Position numbers and translations under genes: made by a program. Below the pieces are notes generated by a model that searched no databases, was not told the DNA's origin, and saw only the letters and a list, made by a program, of their open reading frames with translations. A DNA stretch of 26,233 nucleotides, from the IMG/VR virus record IMGVR_UViG_3300009285_005395, positions 1 to 26,233 of that record; one strand, written 5' to 3'. This document shows, piece by piece, positions 14,612 through 21,335 of this stretch; positions within the stretch are counted from its first letter, which is position 1; every line of letters starts with the position of its first letter. The DNA comes from a virus.

Positions 14612-15005
14612 CTGGAATCGACCTTGCCTCATCGTGGACGTGGACGGCACGCTCTGCCCTACGCGGCTGCCCGATCAGTCGTACGCGAATTTGCCGCCCA
14701 TCATCGAGGTGATCGAGAGACTGAGGCAGTACCATGCGGCGGGATGGTACATCATCATCCATACGGCGCGTCAGGAGCGCACGTACGACGGCAACATCGG
14801 GCAGCGCACGGCGCACATGCTGCCCGTGCTGATCGAATGGCTTGACCGTCATCACGTACCCTATGACGAGATCCGCATCGACAAGCCATGGTATGGATTC
14901 CACGGTTTCGCGCTGGACGACAAAACGGTGCCTCCGAAAGTTTTCATCGAACAAACAAGCGAAGAGATACTACAGACATGGCTCCCGATCTTCGCGGTGA
15001 AGTAG
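14601..15005 (+). CDS. HAD-superfamily phosphatase/hydrolase
   Basis: The 134-residue product contains the full HAD set: D13-V-D15-G-T in CLIVDVDGTLC (nucleophile and acid/base), T55 in IIHTARQE, K95 in RIDKPW and D106-D107 in FALDDKTV. It has no room for a large cap, like small capsule-type HAD phosphatases. The GTG start at 14601 is chosen because AAAGGA (14586-14591) is at the right distance and the frame upstream is only a shadow of the methyltransferase. It overlaps that gene's end by 11 bases and the kinase gene by 28. It could remove a phosphate in sugar-precursor synthesis, before or after the adjacent kinase and nucleotidyltransferase. Confidence 0.8.
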   Translation: MLRDWNRPCLIVDVDGTLCPTRLPDQSYANLPPIIEVIERLRQYHAAGWYIIIHTARQERTYDGNIGQRTAHMLPVLIEWLDRHHVPYDEIRIDKPWYGFHGFALDDKTVPPKVFIEQTSEEILQTWLPIFAVK

Positions 15006-15832
15006 TCGGTACGCTGCAGGGCTTCTCTGGATCCAAGTTGCGGATCTGCCGGGACGACGGCATCACCTTCGTTCGCAAGTTCATCAGCAACCCCGAAAGG
15101 CTGTCTGCTGAAGTCGCCAAGATGAAGAGACTGCAGTCTTTGTCTGGCAGACTGTTCGACGTTCCCACCATCTGGCAGTGCGCCTCGACATACTACGAAC
15201 TGGAGTACCTGCGCGGCATCACACTGGAGGAGCGACTGCAAGTTTGCCCCATCTCAGAGGTCGAGAAGTGGGCCAAGCGCTGCGCGGACATCGTACGCCA
15301 GCTTCGCTGCGAGCCCAGCGTCCTGTCTGTCAGCGAGTCAAGCTTCTTGCTCAGGTACCTGGAGCGCGTTGCTGAGAGGTATCCCAGGTACGGCAAGCTG
15401 CTGGAGCGCATCGACTCTCTGGATACCAGCCCATCATTCAGCCACGGCGATCTGACGCTCGACAACATCCTCGTGACTCAGGACGATGAGGTCTTCCTCA
15501 TCGATCCGTCGTGCCACGAGTTCGATACGTACCAGTGGGACATAGCCAAGCTGATGCAGAGTTGCTACTGCGATTGGTGGGAGATGCGCGGAGCCAGAGA
15601 GAATCGTTCCCGTCGGCTTGCCATCTTCTGTAGATTCCTTCTGTCCGAGTTCCTGTTCGACGCCGACTTACAGACGACGGCCCTCTATCTGGCCGTGGTC
15701 TTGCTGCGGATCATGCGCTACGCCTCTAATGCCGGGCAGCGTCAATCTCTGGAAAGCCGGGCCTTCGTCATGCTGGATCAGTACCTTGGAGTCAGGTTGC
15801 CGTTTACCATGGAGGAGTCGAGATGGATCTGA
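14978..15832 (+). CDS. APH/choline-kinase-like phosphotransferase
   Basis: This 284-residue protein has the catalytic loop FSHGDLTLDNILV (H156, D158, N163) and the magnesium-binding D176 in VFLIDPSCHEFDTYQWDIAKLMQ, the signature of the aminoglycoside phosphotransferase / choline kinase family. The N-lobe is short, with F-V-R-K-F as possible ATP lysine region. In LicA-type systems such a kinase phosphorylates a small alcohol or sugar before nucleotide activation by the neighbouring nucleotidyltransferase. The ATG at 14978 (inside the HAD gene's end) gives the recognisable protein; an upstream in-frame start at 14888 adds sequence that shadows the HAD gene. The stop overlaps the next start by ten bases. 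Confidence 0.78.
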   Translation: MAPDLRGEVVGTLQGFSGSKLRICRDDGITFVRKFISNPERLSAEVAKMKRLQSLSGRLFDVPTIWQCASTYYELEYLRGITLEERLQVCPISEVEKWAKRCADIVRQLRCEPSVLSVSESSFLLRYLERVAERYPRYGKLLERIDSLDTSPSFSHGDLTLDNILVTQDDEVFLIDPSCHEFDTYQWDIAKLMQSCYCDWWEMRGARENRSRRLAIFCRFLLSEFLFDADLQTTALYLAVVLLRIMRYASNAGQRQSLESRAFVMLDQYLGVRLPFTMEESRWI

Positions 15833-16536
15833 TCGTTCCGTGCGCCGGGCTTTCCTCGCGCTATCCCGGTACTCTCCCCAAGTACCTGTGGCCGATCGAC
15901 GACAGCACAATGGTGGAGGTGGCCGTCAGTGGCGTCGCGCACTTAGCCAAGCGAATTCTGATCGCCGTCCTCGAAGATCACGACCGCCGATGGCAGGTGA
16001 TCAAGACCATGAAGAAGGCGTTCGACTTCATGCCGTGTGAAGTGTTGTTGCTGCCCTCAGTCACTTCGGGCGAGGCGGAGACGGTGCTCAAGGTGATCGA
16101 GAAGTTCGGTGTTTCCGGCCCTTTCTTCGTCAAGGACTCCGACTCGGCCTTCTGGCCGACTGGCGACACCATCAACTGTGCTCGCAATGGTTTCTGCTGT
16201 TGCCCCGTGTCCGACTATCCGCATCTGCACAATCTCGACGCCAAGAGCTATGCCCAGGTCAACGATCAGGGCTTGCTGGTGGGCGTAGCGGAGAAGTCAG
16301 TCATCTCCGGGCTCTTCGGCTGCGGCGGCTACTTGTTCGACAATTCCGAGGAGTTCAAGCGCGGGTACGGCGAGATGCAGATGCGCGGCGAGCGCTACCT
16401 GTCATTCGTGATTGAGGTCCTACTGTCTCATGGGATCATCTTCCATCCCATCCCCTGTCACGGCTACCGCGACTACGGCACGTTCGAGAGTTGGGAGTGG
16501 ATGATCCATCAGCAGCTAATTAGGGAGTCGCGATGA
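15823..16536 (+). CDS. Sugar-phosphate or phosphocholine-type nucleotidyltransferase
   Basis: The 237-residue protein begins MDLIVPCAGLSSRYPGTLPK: the G-x-S-x-R nucleotide-binding loop and K20 of the GT-A-like nucleotidyltransferase family. D105-x-D107 in FVKDSDSAF fits the metal-binding position. AEKSVISGLFGCGGYLF matches the sugar-binding strand seen in NTP transferases. The family activates a phosphorylated sugar or alcohol as an NDP adduct; LicC and glucose-1-phosphate enzymes are members. With the preceding kinase and phosphatase, it could make an activated donor for the glycosyltransferases. GGAGGAG (15810-15816) gives a clear start. It overlaps the next gene by four bases. Confidence 0.8.
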   Translation: MDLIVPCAGLSSRYPGTLPKYLWPIDDSTMVEVAVSGVAHLAKRILIAVLEDHDRRWQVIKTMKKAFDFMPCEVLLLPSVTSGEAETVLKVIEKFGVSGPFFVKDSDSAFWPTGDTINCARNGFCCCPVSDYPHLHNLDAKSYAQVNDQGLLVGVAEKSVISGLFGCGGYLFDNSEEFKRGYGEMQMRGERYLSFVIEVLLSHGIIFHPIPCHGYRDYGTFESWEWMIHQQLIRESR

Positions 16537-17258
16537 AACGCTGGGCGCTGGTCGTCACGATGCTCGATGAGGTGCAGTCCGTTCTACTGACTCTGCAGCG
16601 CGTCGGCAAGGAATTCGCTTGTATCCGCGTCGTGCAGTCTGGCGAGGAGCCGTACGCCGAGGTGGAGGCGGCCCTGAGTGGGCATCGGGACGCCAGGTAC
16701 TTCTGCCTTCCCGATCTCGATACGCGCACCGACGAGGAGAAGCAGGGGAAGGGCGAGCGCTTCGACATCGGAGCCAGGGCGCAGTCGCGCAACTACTCGC
16801 ACGGCTTCCAGAGCGTTGAGGAAGCTATGGCCGGCGGCTGCAAGGTCAGCTATCTGGTGGGGATTCACGGCGATACGGCGACCATTCATCGCTTCGGCAT
16901 CGAGTGGATCATCCAGAAGATGAGTCTGCACACAGCCAACGTCGGGGTGTCAAGAGCGATGGGGCAGAGTCTTCACGCCGCATCGCTCACGCGCGAGCAG
17001 ATGACCGATCCCGATCATCCCAAGGGCGGCAGGATACAGGACGACACCAACAAAGACTTCATGCCGCAGTTCTTCGTCGCTAAGTCGTCGATGTGCGGGC
17101 GTCTGGCGCACATCGACGTCACCAACCCGTGGTGCATGGAACAGTGCATGGGAGATGCTATTGGCGATGCCAATATGTTCGTTTTCAGCAAGACAGCCTA
17201 TGGCTTTGCTGATGGCATCGTTTATCATTGCCTGTCTCCAAAAGGGTGGAAGCATTGA
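16533..17258 (+). CDS. Putative glycosyltransferase-like protein, uncertain
   Basis: The 241-residue protein starts KRWALVVTMLDEVQSVLLTL followed by IRVVQSG, a GT-A-type strand-helix-strand, and contains RAQSRNYSHGFQSVEEAMA and VSYLVGIHGDTATIHR, where a GD pair could occupy a metal site. A later QDDTNKDFMPQFFVAK segment is also acidic. I infer a glycosyltransferase-like fold from these pieces and the neighbours, but cannot name a family. It overlaps the nucleotidyltransferase by four bases. Its stop overlaps a TTG (TTGA) that probably starts the radical SAM gene. Codon use is G+C-rich, like the preceding three genes. Confidence 0.5.
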   Translation: MKRWALVVTMLDEVQSVLLTLQRVGKEFACIRVVQSGEEPYAEVEAALSGHRDARYFCLPDLDTRTDEEKQGKGERFDIGARAQSRNYSHGFQSVEEAMAGGCKVSYLVGIHGDTATIHRFGIEWIIQKMSLHTANVGVSRAMGQSLHAASLTREQMTDPDHPKGGRIQDDTNKDFMPQFFVAKSSMCGRLAHIDVTNPWCMEQCMGDAIGDANMFVFSKTAYGFADGIVYHCLSPKGWKH

Positions 17259-19312
17259 ACGTCTTCCTATGTGACTTGTCACACGTCACGGATGGGCACT
17301 ATGGCTCGGAGGTGGTGCCGTACGGTGTGGCTTGTCTACGGGCCTATCTTCGCAAGGATGTTAGGGACGAGTTCAACGTTCGCATTTTCAAGGATGTCGA
17401 TGGTCTTAACAGAATATATGCGGTTGAGAAACCTCAGATCATCGGCTTTGCCAACTACATGTGGAATACCGATCTATCGTGTCAAATCGCGCGTCTTGTC
17501 AAGGAAGTTCATCCCGAAACCTTCGTCGTATTTGGTGGTCCCAACTTCCCGTTGGAATCTCACAGGCAAGAGCAATGGCTACGCTCGCGACCGTATATCG
17601 ACGCCTACTTGCAAGGTGATGGTGAGGATCCGTTGCTGAGACTTTGCCGGACCGTGCGAGATCATGGAGCAGAGTACGCCCAGCACGCAGACATCATGGG
17701 CTTGTGTGCCGTGGCCGGGGAGTCTTTTCTGAAGGTTATTGACGGCCAGTACGCAGATGGAACAGATAAGATTCCCAGGATGGCATCTTTGGACTCCATA
17801 CCTTCTCCCTATCTTAATGGATCACTAGACGTTTTTCTTGCCGATCCGCTTCTACTTCCCATGTTGGAGTCAAATCGTGGCTGTCCGTTTACCTGTACCT
17901 TCTGCGCGGATGGCTCGCGCTCTCGCGGGCAAGTGTTCAAGCACTCTCCGGAGCGGATGATTGATGAGCTGTGGTACGTTGCGGCGCGCACTAAGTCGAA
18001 GACCCTAATCATGGCGGACGACAACTTTGGCATGTACGAGGAGGACGTGCGCTTCAGTGAGACATTCCGTTTGGCCCGCGAGCGCTGGGGCTTCCCGCAC
18101 TACGTGGTAGCGGCAACGGGCAAGAACAGGAAGAATCGCGTCCTGCAAGTGGCCGACAACATGGACGGGACGCTGCGTGTGGCAGCCTCCGTGCAGTCTC
18201 TTGATCCCGACGTCCTGACCTTCGTCGAGCGGGACAACATCTCCCAGGAAGACTTGTCCGAAGTCGCTCTCTCGGCGACAAGGTCGAACACATACTCAGA
18301 GTTGATCCTTGGCTTGCCCGGCGACACGCGGGCCAAGCACACGTCTGGCATCCTGCAACTGATGGACGCTGGCTTCGATCAGATCCGCATGCACCAGCTA
18401 ACTTTGTTCGACGGGGCGCGTATCGCCACAGATGCCCATCGCCAGCAGTTCGGGCTTGTCTCACGCCAGCGCGTCTTGCAGAGGTCGTTCGGCCGGTACG
18501 TCTTCGATGGATCTCCTGTCTGCTCTATCGAGACAGAGGAGATTGTCGTTACTCACAACAGCATGTCGCTCCACGACTATTTGTACTGCCGCACCTTCGC
18601 CCTGACGGTGGCCCTGTTCTACAACGACCGGGTGTTCTGGGAGCTTTCTAGATACTTCAGGCACGTTGGACTTCAGTACTCGCAGTTCATCCTGGCGCTA
18701 CACAGTGCGCTGCAGATGCGAGACACCATGCGCTCGCCGCTGTCGGCGGAGTACGCCGAGTTCGCGAAAGCGGCCGAGAATGAGTTCGACTGCCTGTTGC
18801 AGCCGACAGATGAGCTATGGAACAGCCTGGAAGCCGGACGTGTCGGTAACAATCTCCTGTTCAACACCCAGGCACACATCCTCTTTCGCAAGTACTCCGA
18901 TCTCTGCGTGTTTGCCTTCTCTATGGCTCGCAAGTACTTCAGAAGCAAGAGCGTTGCGTACGATGGACATTACCTCTCGCAGTTGGAGCGCTATTGCCTG
19001 CTCAAGAAAGGATGCCTGCATCTGTTCCTGTCCGACTTAAGCTCGCAGGACTTCGATACGGTGGCGACGTTCCTTTACAACTTTGTTGCGATGGAGAACG
19101 CGGACTTCCTTGGACCGCCTATCGTTGGCGACATTACCCTTCGATTCATGTACGATCCCCAGCAGAAGGAACTGCTGGAATCCCAGATTGCCTCTTTTGG
19201 TACTTCTGAGCGAGGTCTGGGGAAGCTTATTGCTCGTTGTCCGATAAGGGAAACATATCGACACGTTCAGATTCTCTTCCGAGACTTTCAGGAGAAAGAT
19301 CATGTGGACTGA
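17255..19312 (+). CDS. B12-binding-domain radical SAM protein
   Basis: The 685-residue protein has an N-terminal Rossmann-like cobalamin-binding type domain (~1-150: VPYGVACLRAYLR, GFANYMWNTDLSCQIARLV, FVVFGGPNFPLE), followed by the radical SAM core with C210-x3-C214-x2-C217 in ESNRGCPFTCTFCADG. LIMADDNFGMYEEDV and SELILGLPGDT continue the TIM-barrel. About 450-685 is an uncharacterised helical extension. Members use SAM and often B12 for methylations or C-C bond changes on sugars, antibiotics and cofactors; the substrate here is unknown. I chose TTG at 17255 (overlapping the previous stop, AAGGGTGG seven bases away) over TTG 17228. The middle of the gene is more G+C-rich than its ends, which is unusual within one gene. 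Confidence 0.85.
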   Translation: MNVFLCDLSHVTDGHYGSEVVPYGVACLRAYLRKDVRDEFNVRIFKDVDGLNRIYAVEKPQIIGFANYMWNTDLSCQIARLVKEVHPETFVVFGGPNFPLESHRQEQWLRSRPYIDAYLQGDGEDPLLRLCRTVRDHGAEYAQHADIMGLCAVAGESFLKVIDGQYADGTDKIPRMASLDSIPSPYLNGSLDVFLADPLLLPMLESNRGCPFTCTFCADGSRSRGQVFKHSPERMIDELWYVAARTKSKTLIMADDNFGMYEEDVRFSETFRLARERWGFPHYVVAATGKNRKNRVLQVADNMDGTLRVAASVQSLDPDVLTFVERDNISQEDLSEVALSATRSNTYSELILGLPGDTRAKHTSGILQLMDAGFDQIRMHQLTLFDGARIATDAHRQQFGLVSRQRVLQRSFGRYVFDGSPVCSIETEEIVVTHNSMSLHDYLYCRTFALTVALFYNDRVFWELSRYFRHVGLQYSQFILALHSALQMRDTMRSPLSAEYAEFAKAAENEFDCLLQPTDELWNSLEAGRVGNNLLFNTQAHILFRKYSDLCVFAFSMARKYFRSKSVAYDGHYLSQLERYCLLKKGCLHLFLSDLSSQDFDTVATFLYNFVAMENADFLGPPIVGDITLRFMYDPQQKELLESQIASFGTSERGLGKLIARCPIRETYRHVQILFRDFQEKDHVD

Positions 19313-19865
19313 GAGCTTCATGCAGATGGTCGACCGTGCTATTATCGAGCGCCTGAAGCAGATACACTACTCCGAGAAAGAACGCCCGGAGGAGGCAAGG
19401 CAGGCCGGTCAACAGGCTGACAAGCTGATGCAGGCGTGCGAATCTTACTTCACGGAATGTCTAGACGGCACAATTCTTCCGAACGTTGGTCGCCATCTGC
19501 GTTTTCATAATCATCGAACGAAGGGTTGTGAGTTGCCTACTACGCTTGTTGGGTGCATTTCCCAGCTTGCGTCGGTGCATGCGGAGTACTGGGAGACGCA
19601 AACACTCGTACAGGCAGTGAAGAAACGGGTTGACGCGGCACGGGGACCTGAGAAGGAGAAATTCTGTCACAGCTTCTATGATCTTCAGCTTGTCCTTGAC
19701 GCTTGCAATCAAAGTCGTAGTGAGATCCGTCAGCGTGGAGACGAGATCTTGTGTGAGTTGCTTGGAAAGAGATACTGGTGGGAGAAGGCTGGGGAGTCAC
19801 ATGATGCCTCGTCTACTTTAGAGTTCAAGGATATTATTTCAGAAGCCGAGATGGGACGGAGATGA
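19302..19865 (+). CDS. Cysteine-containing helical protein between two radical SAM genes, unknown
   Basis: The 187-residue protein (MWTESFMQMVDRAIIERL) is predicted to be mostly helical, with seven cysteines spread along it (ACESYF, TECLDG, KGCEL, VGCISQ, KFCHSF, LDACNQ, ILCELL). No family is recognised. It overlaps the upstream radical SAM gene by 11 bases and the downstream one by four, so it is translationally tied to both and may be an accessory or partner of one of them. GGAGA lies just upstream. Confidence 0.5.
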   Translation: MWTESFMQMVDRAIIERLKQIHYSEKERPEEARQAGQQADKLMQACESYFTECLDGTILPNVGRHLRFHNHRTKGCELPTTLVGCISQLASVHAEYWETQTLVQAVKKRVDAARGPEKEKFCHSFYDLQLVLDACNQSRSEIRQRGDEILCELLGKRYWWEKAGESHDASSTLEFKDIISEAEMGRR

Positions 19866-20860
19866 CTGACTTTCGTCGTATTTCCTTCACTGCTGCCAAT
19901 GCGATTCCATTCAAAGTAGCTCGTCATGCGGACCTTCAGGGCAGCTTGCATGAGGGGAGACTGATTCCAATCCATGCTCAATTTCTTCCAACAGAGCGGT
20001 GCAATCTAGGCTGCACGTGGTGTTCATGTGCCAATGACTCGCGGCGTACGACGATGATACTAGAGGATGTTCAGAAGCTAGTTCGCATCCTCAGGATTTG
20101 GGGCTGCCGGGCCGTTACTATCACGGGCGGCGGAGAGCCGCTAATGCACCCGCAATTTAGCGAGATCTTGCAGATCTGGGCCGAAGCTGGAATCGAGATT
20201 GGTCTAGTTACGAACGCCCTTCTCTTTCCGCATCGAGTCAAAATCGCCTGCGTCCTGGAACTATTGACATGGTGCCGTATTTCCATTTCGGATGATAGGC
20301 CTGGACTGTGTAAGGGGGGCGATCTCGTCCAGGCTATCGACTATGCTACTGATCTTGCGCCTGGTGTGGATTGGGCTTTCAGTTACGTCGTAACTCGGGA
20401 GTTCGACTTAGACAAGTTTCTCTTCTCTATCCTCTACGCTACTGACCGTGAGTTCACGCACATGCGAGCCGTATCTGACCTCTTTGATTTGGACAACGTG
20501 CCTGAGATGGACAGCATACGCAGCCAAGTGCGAAGGGCTGGAGTTGACGATGGTATTGTTGTGTACCAGGGGCGGAAAGATTACGAGCGCGGAGATCGCA
20601 ACTGTCGTATCAGCTTGATTAAGCCGGTGATTGGGGCTGATGGACGCGTCTTTCCTTGTTGTGGTGCGCAGTACGCTCTAAAGACCCCTACGAAGAACAT
20701 GCCTGACGAGTTGTGTATGGGCACTATCGACGATCTCCCCCGGATCCTGTCCGAGCAAAACCACTTCAATGGCTCCGTCTGTCATCGCTGCTATTATGGT
20801 GAGTACAACCGCATGCTGTCGGCTTTGATCGTTCCGCTTGAACACGTGAACTTCATTTGA
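19862..20860 (+). CDS. Radical SAM protein with SPASM-like C-terminal region
   Basis: The 332-residue protein has the radical SAM cluster C47-x3-C51-x2-C54 in ERCNLGCTWCSC, followed by TITGGGEPLMHP (GGE motif for SAM) and GLVTNALL. The C-terminal end carries further cysteines (RNCRISLI, GRVFPCCGAQYA, VCHRCYYGEY), as in SPASM/twitch domains that bind auxiliary Fe-S clusters. Such enzymes modify peptides, sugars or other substrates by radical chemistry; the target is unknown. It is the last gene of the cassette, overlapping the previous gene by four bases, and is followed by a possible promoter and a strong terminator. A SPASM-type enzyme in a phage sugar cassette is unusual. Confidence 0.82.
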   Translation: MTDFRRISFTAANAIPFKVARHADLQGSLHEGRLIPIHAQFLPTERCNLGCTWCSCANDSRRTTMILEDVQKLVRILRIWGCRAVTITGGGEPLMHPQFSEILQIWAEAGIEIGLVTNALLFPHRVKIACVLELLTWCRISISDDRPGLCKGGDLVQAIDYATDLAPGVDWAFSYVVTREFDLDKFLFSILYATDREFTHMRAVSDLFDLDNVPEMDSIRSQVRRAGVDDGIVVYQGRKDYERGDRNCRISLIKPVIGADGRVFPCCGAQYALKTPTKNMPDELCMGTIDDLPRILSEQNHFNGSVCHRCYYGEYNRMLSALIVPLEHVNFI

Positions 20861-20886
20861 CAATAGGATCCATCAGTTCGTAGATT
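20857..20886 (+). promoter_or_regulatory. Possible promoter for a small RNA
   Basis: TTGACA at 20857-20862 overlaps the radical SAM stop. Eighteen bases later, TAGATT (20881-20886) matches four of six -10 positions. The spacing is the same as in the cassette promoter at 6992. The downstream region ends at a terminator with no coding frame. The -10 box is weak, so this is a candidate only. Confidence 0.3.
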
Positions 20887-20892
20887 ATAGAT

Positions 20893-20968
20893 GTAGCCTC
20901 CCCGGCTACCGCGTAACTCCCAACTGAAAGAGCCCTGCTGTCCACAACGACAGTAGGGCTCTTTCTTT
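20893..20968 (+). ncRNA. Candidate small RNA (about 76 nt)
   Basis: From the expected start of the weak promoter to the terminator lie two hairpins: GTAGCC-TCCCC-GGCTAC (20893-20909) and the terminator stem (20926-20965), separated by 16 bases. It has no open frame. It does not look like a tRNA (no cloverleaf or T-loop). The RNA is inferred from promoter-like sequence and structure; it could instead be the 3' end of the cassette mRNA. Confidence 0.25.
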
Positions 20969-20969
20969 C
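20926..20969 (+). terminator. Strong rho-independent terminator closing the cassette
   Basis: GAAAGAGCCCT plus CTGTC (from 20926) pairs with GACAG and AGGGCTCTTTC (to 20965), giving about 17 pairs including one G-T pair, with a short loop and TTT after the stem. It is the strongest terminator in the window and lies 65 bases after the last cassette gene. It isolates the cassette from the tail transcription unit. Confidence 0.82.
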
Positions 20970-21004
20970 CCCCCTCCTTTTTTCATCAGTAAAAAAACTT
21001 ACGC

Positions 21005-21044
21005 CCGATAATCTTCAGTAGGCACCAATACTGAGGAGGATGGT
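21005..21044 (+). promoter_or_regulatory. Possible regulatory region before the epimerase/tail genes
   Basis: CCGATAATCT (21005-21014) matches the motif at 2075 and is followed by AGTA and GCAC as there. GATAAT could be a -10 box but no -35 is found. TCAGTA (21015-21020) and TACTGA (21029-21034) form an inverted repeat, and GAGGAGG (about 21033-21039) is the ribosome site for the next gene. The function is inferred from position after a terminator. Confidence 0.3.
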
Positions 21045-21335
21045 ATGACAGACGATCTCAAGGCTCTCGTGGCGGAAGCTATGGCGAAATACTCGGGATC
21101 CGACGCCACAATTATCGAGGGCGCTACTTCCGAGTCCCTTGAGCGAGCTTCCGGTGTTGTCATCGGCGTTACGCCTAACCGTAGTCTGGCTTTGTCCTTC
21201 ATGGATCGCGGCTGGGGCATGATCGGGTGTGCTGATGGATACGTCGTACATATACACAAAGACGTCCAAAAGCTAATGAGGATGGCTCCTTCGACTCCTG
21301 TGGAGCCCTACTCTAAGAGGAGAAAGAGCAAGTGA
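21045..21335 (+). CDS. Small protein of unknown function, 96 aa
   Basis: This protein starts MTDDLKALVAEAMAKYSG and has a short helix, then strands (ATIIEGATSESLERASGVVIGV; RSLALSFMDRGWGMIG; GYVVHIHKDVQKLM) and a basic tail (SKRRKSK). No family is recognised. A strong GAGGAGG precedes the ATG at 21045. The stop overlaps the GTG start of the epimerase (GTGA), so the two are probably translated together. Confidence 0.55.
   Translation: MTDDLKALVAEAMAKYSGSDATIIEGATSESLERASGVVIGVTPNRSLALSFMDRGWGMIGCADGYVVHIHKDVQKLMRMAPSTPVEPYSKRRKSK

Noticed and set aside
20861-20925. Possible tRNA or riboswitch in the gap after the cassette
   Set aside because: Only a six-pair hairpin and the terminator are seen. 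There is no cloverleaf, no conserved T-loop or anticodon arm, and no known riboswitch core.
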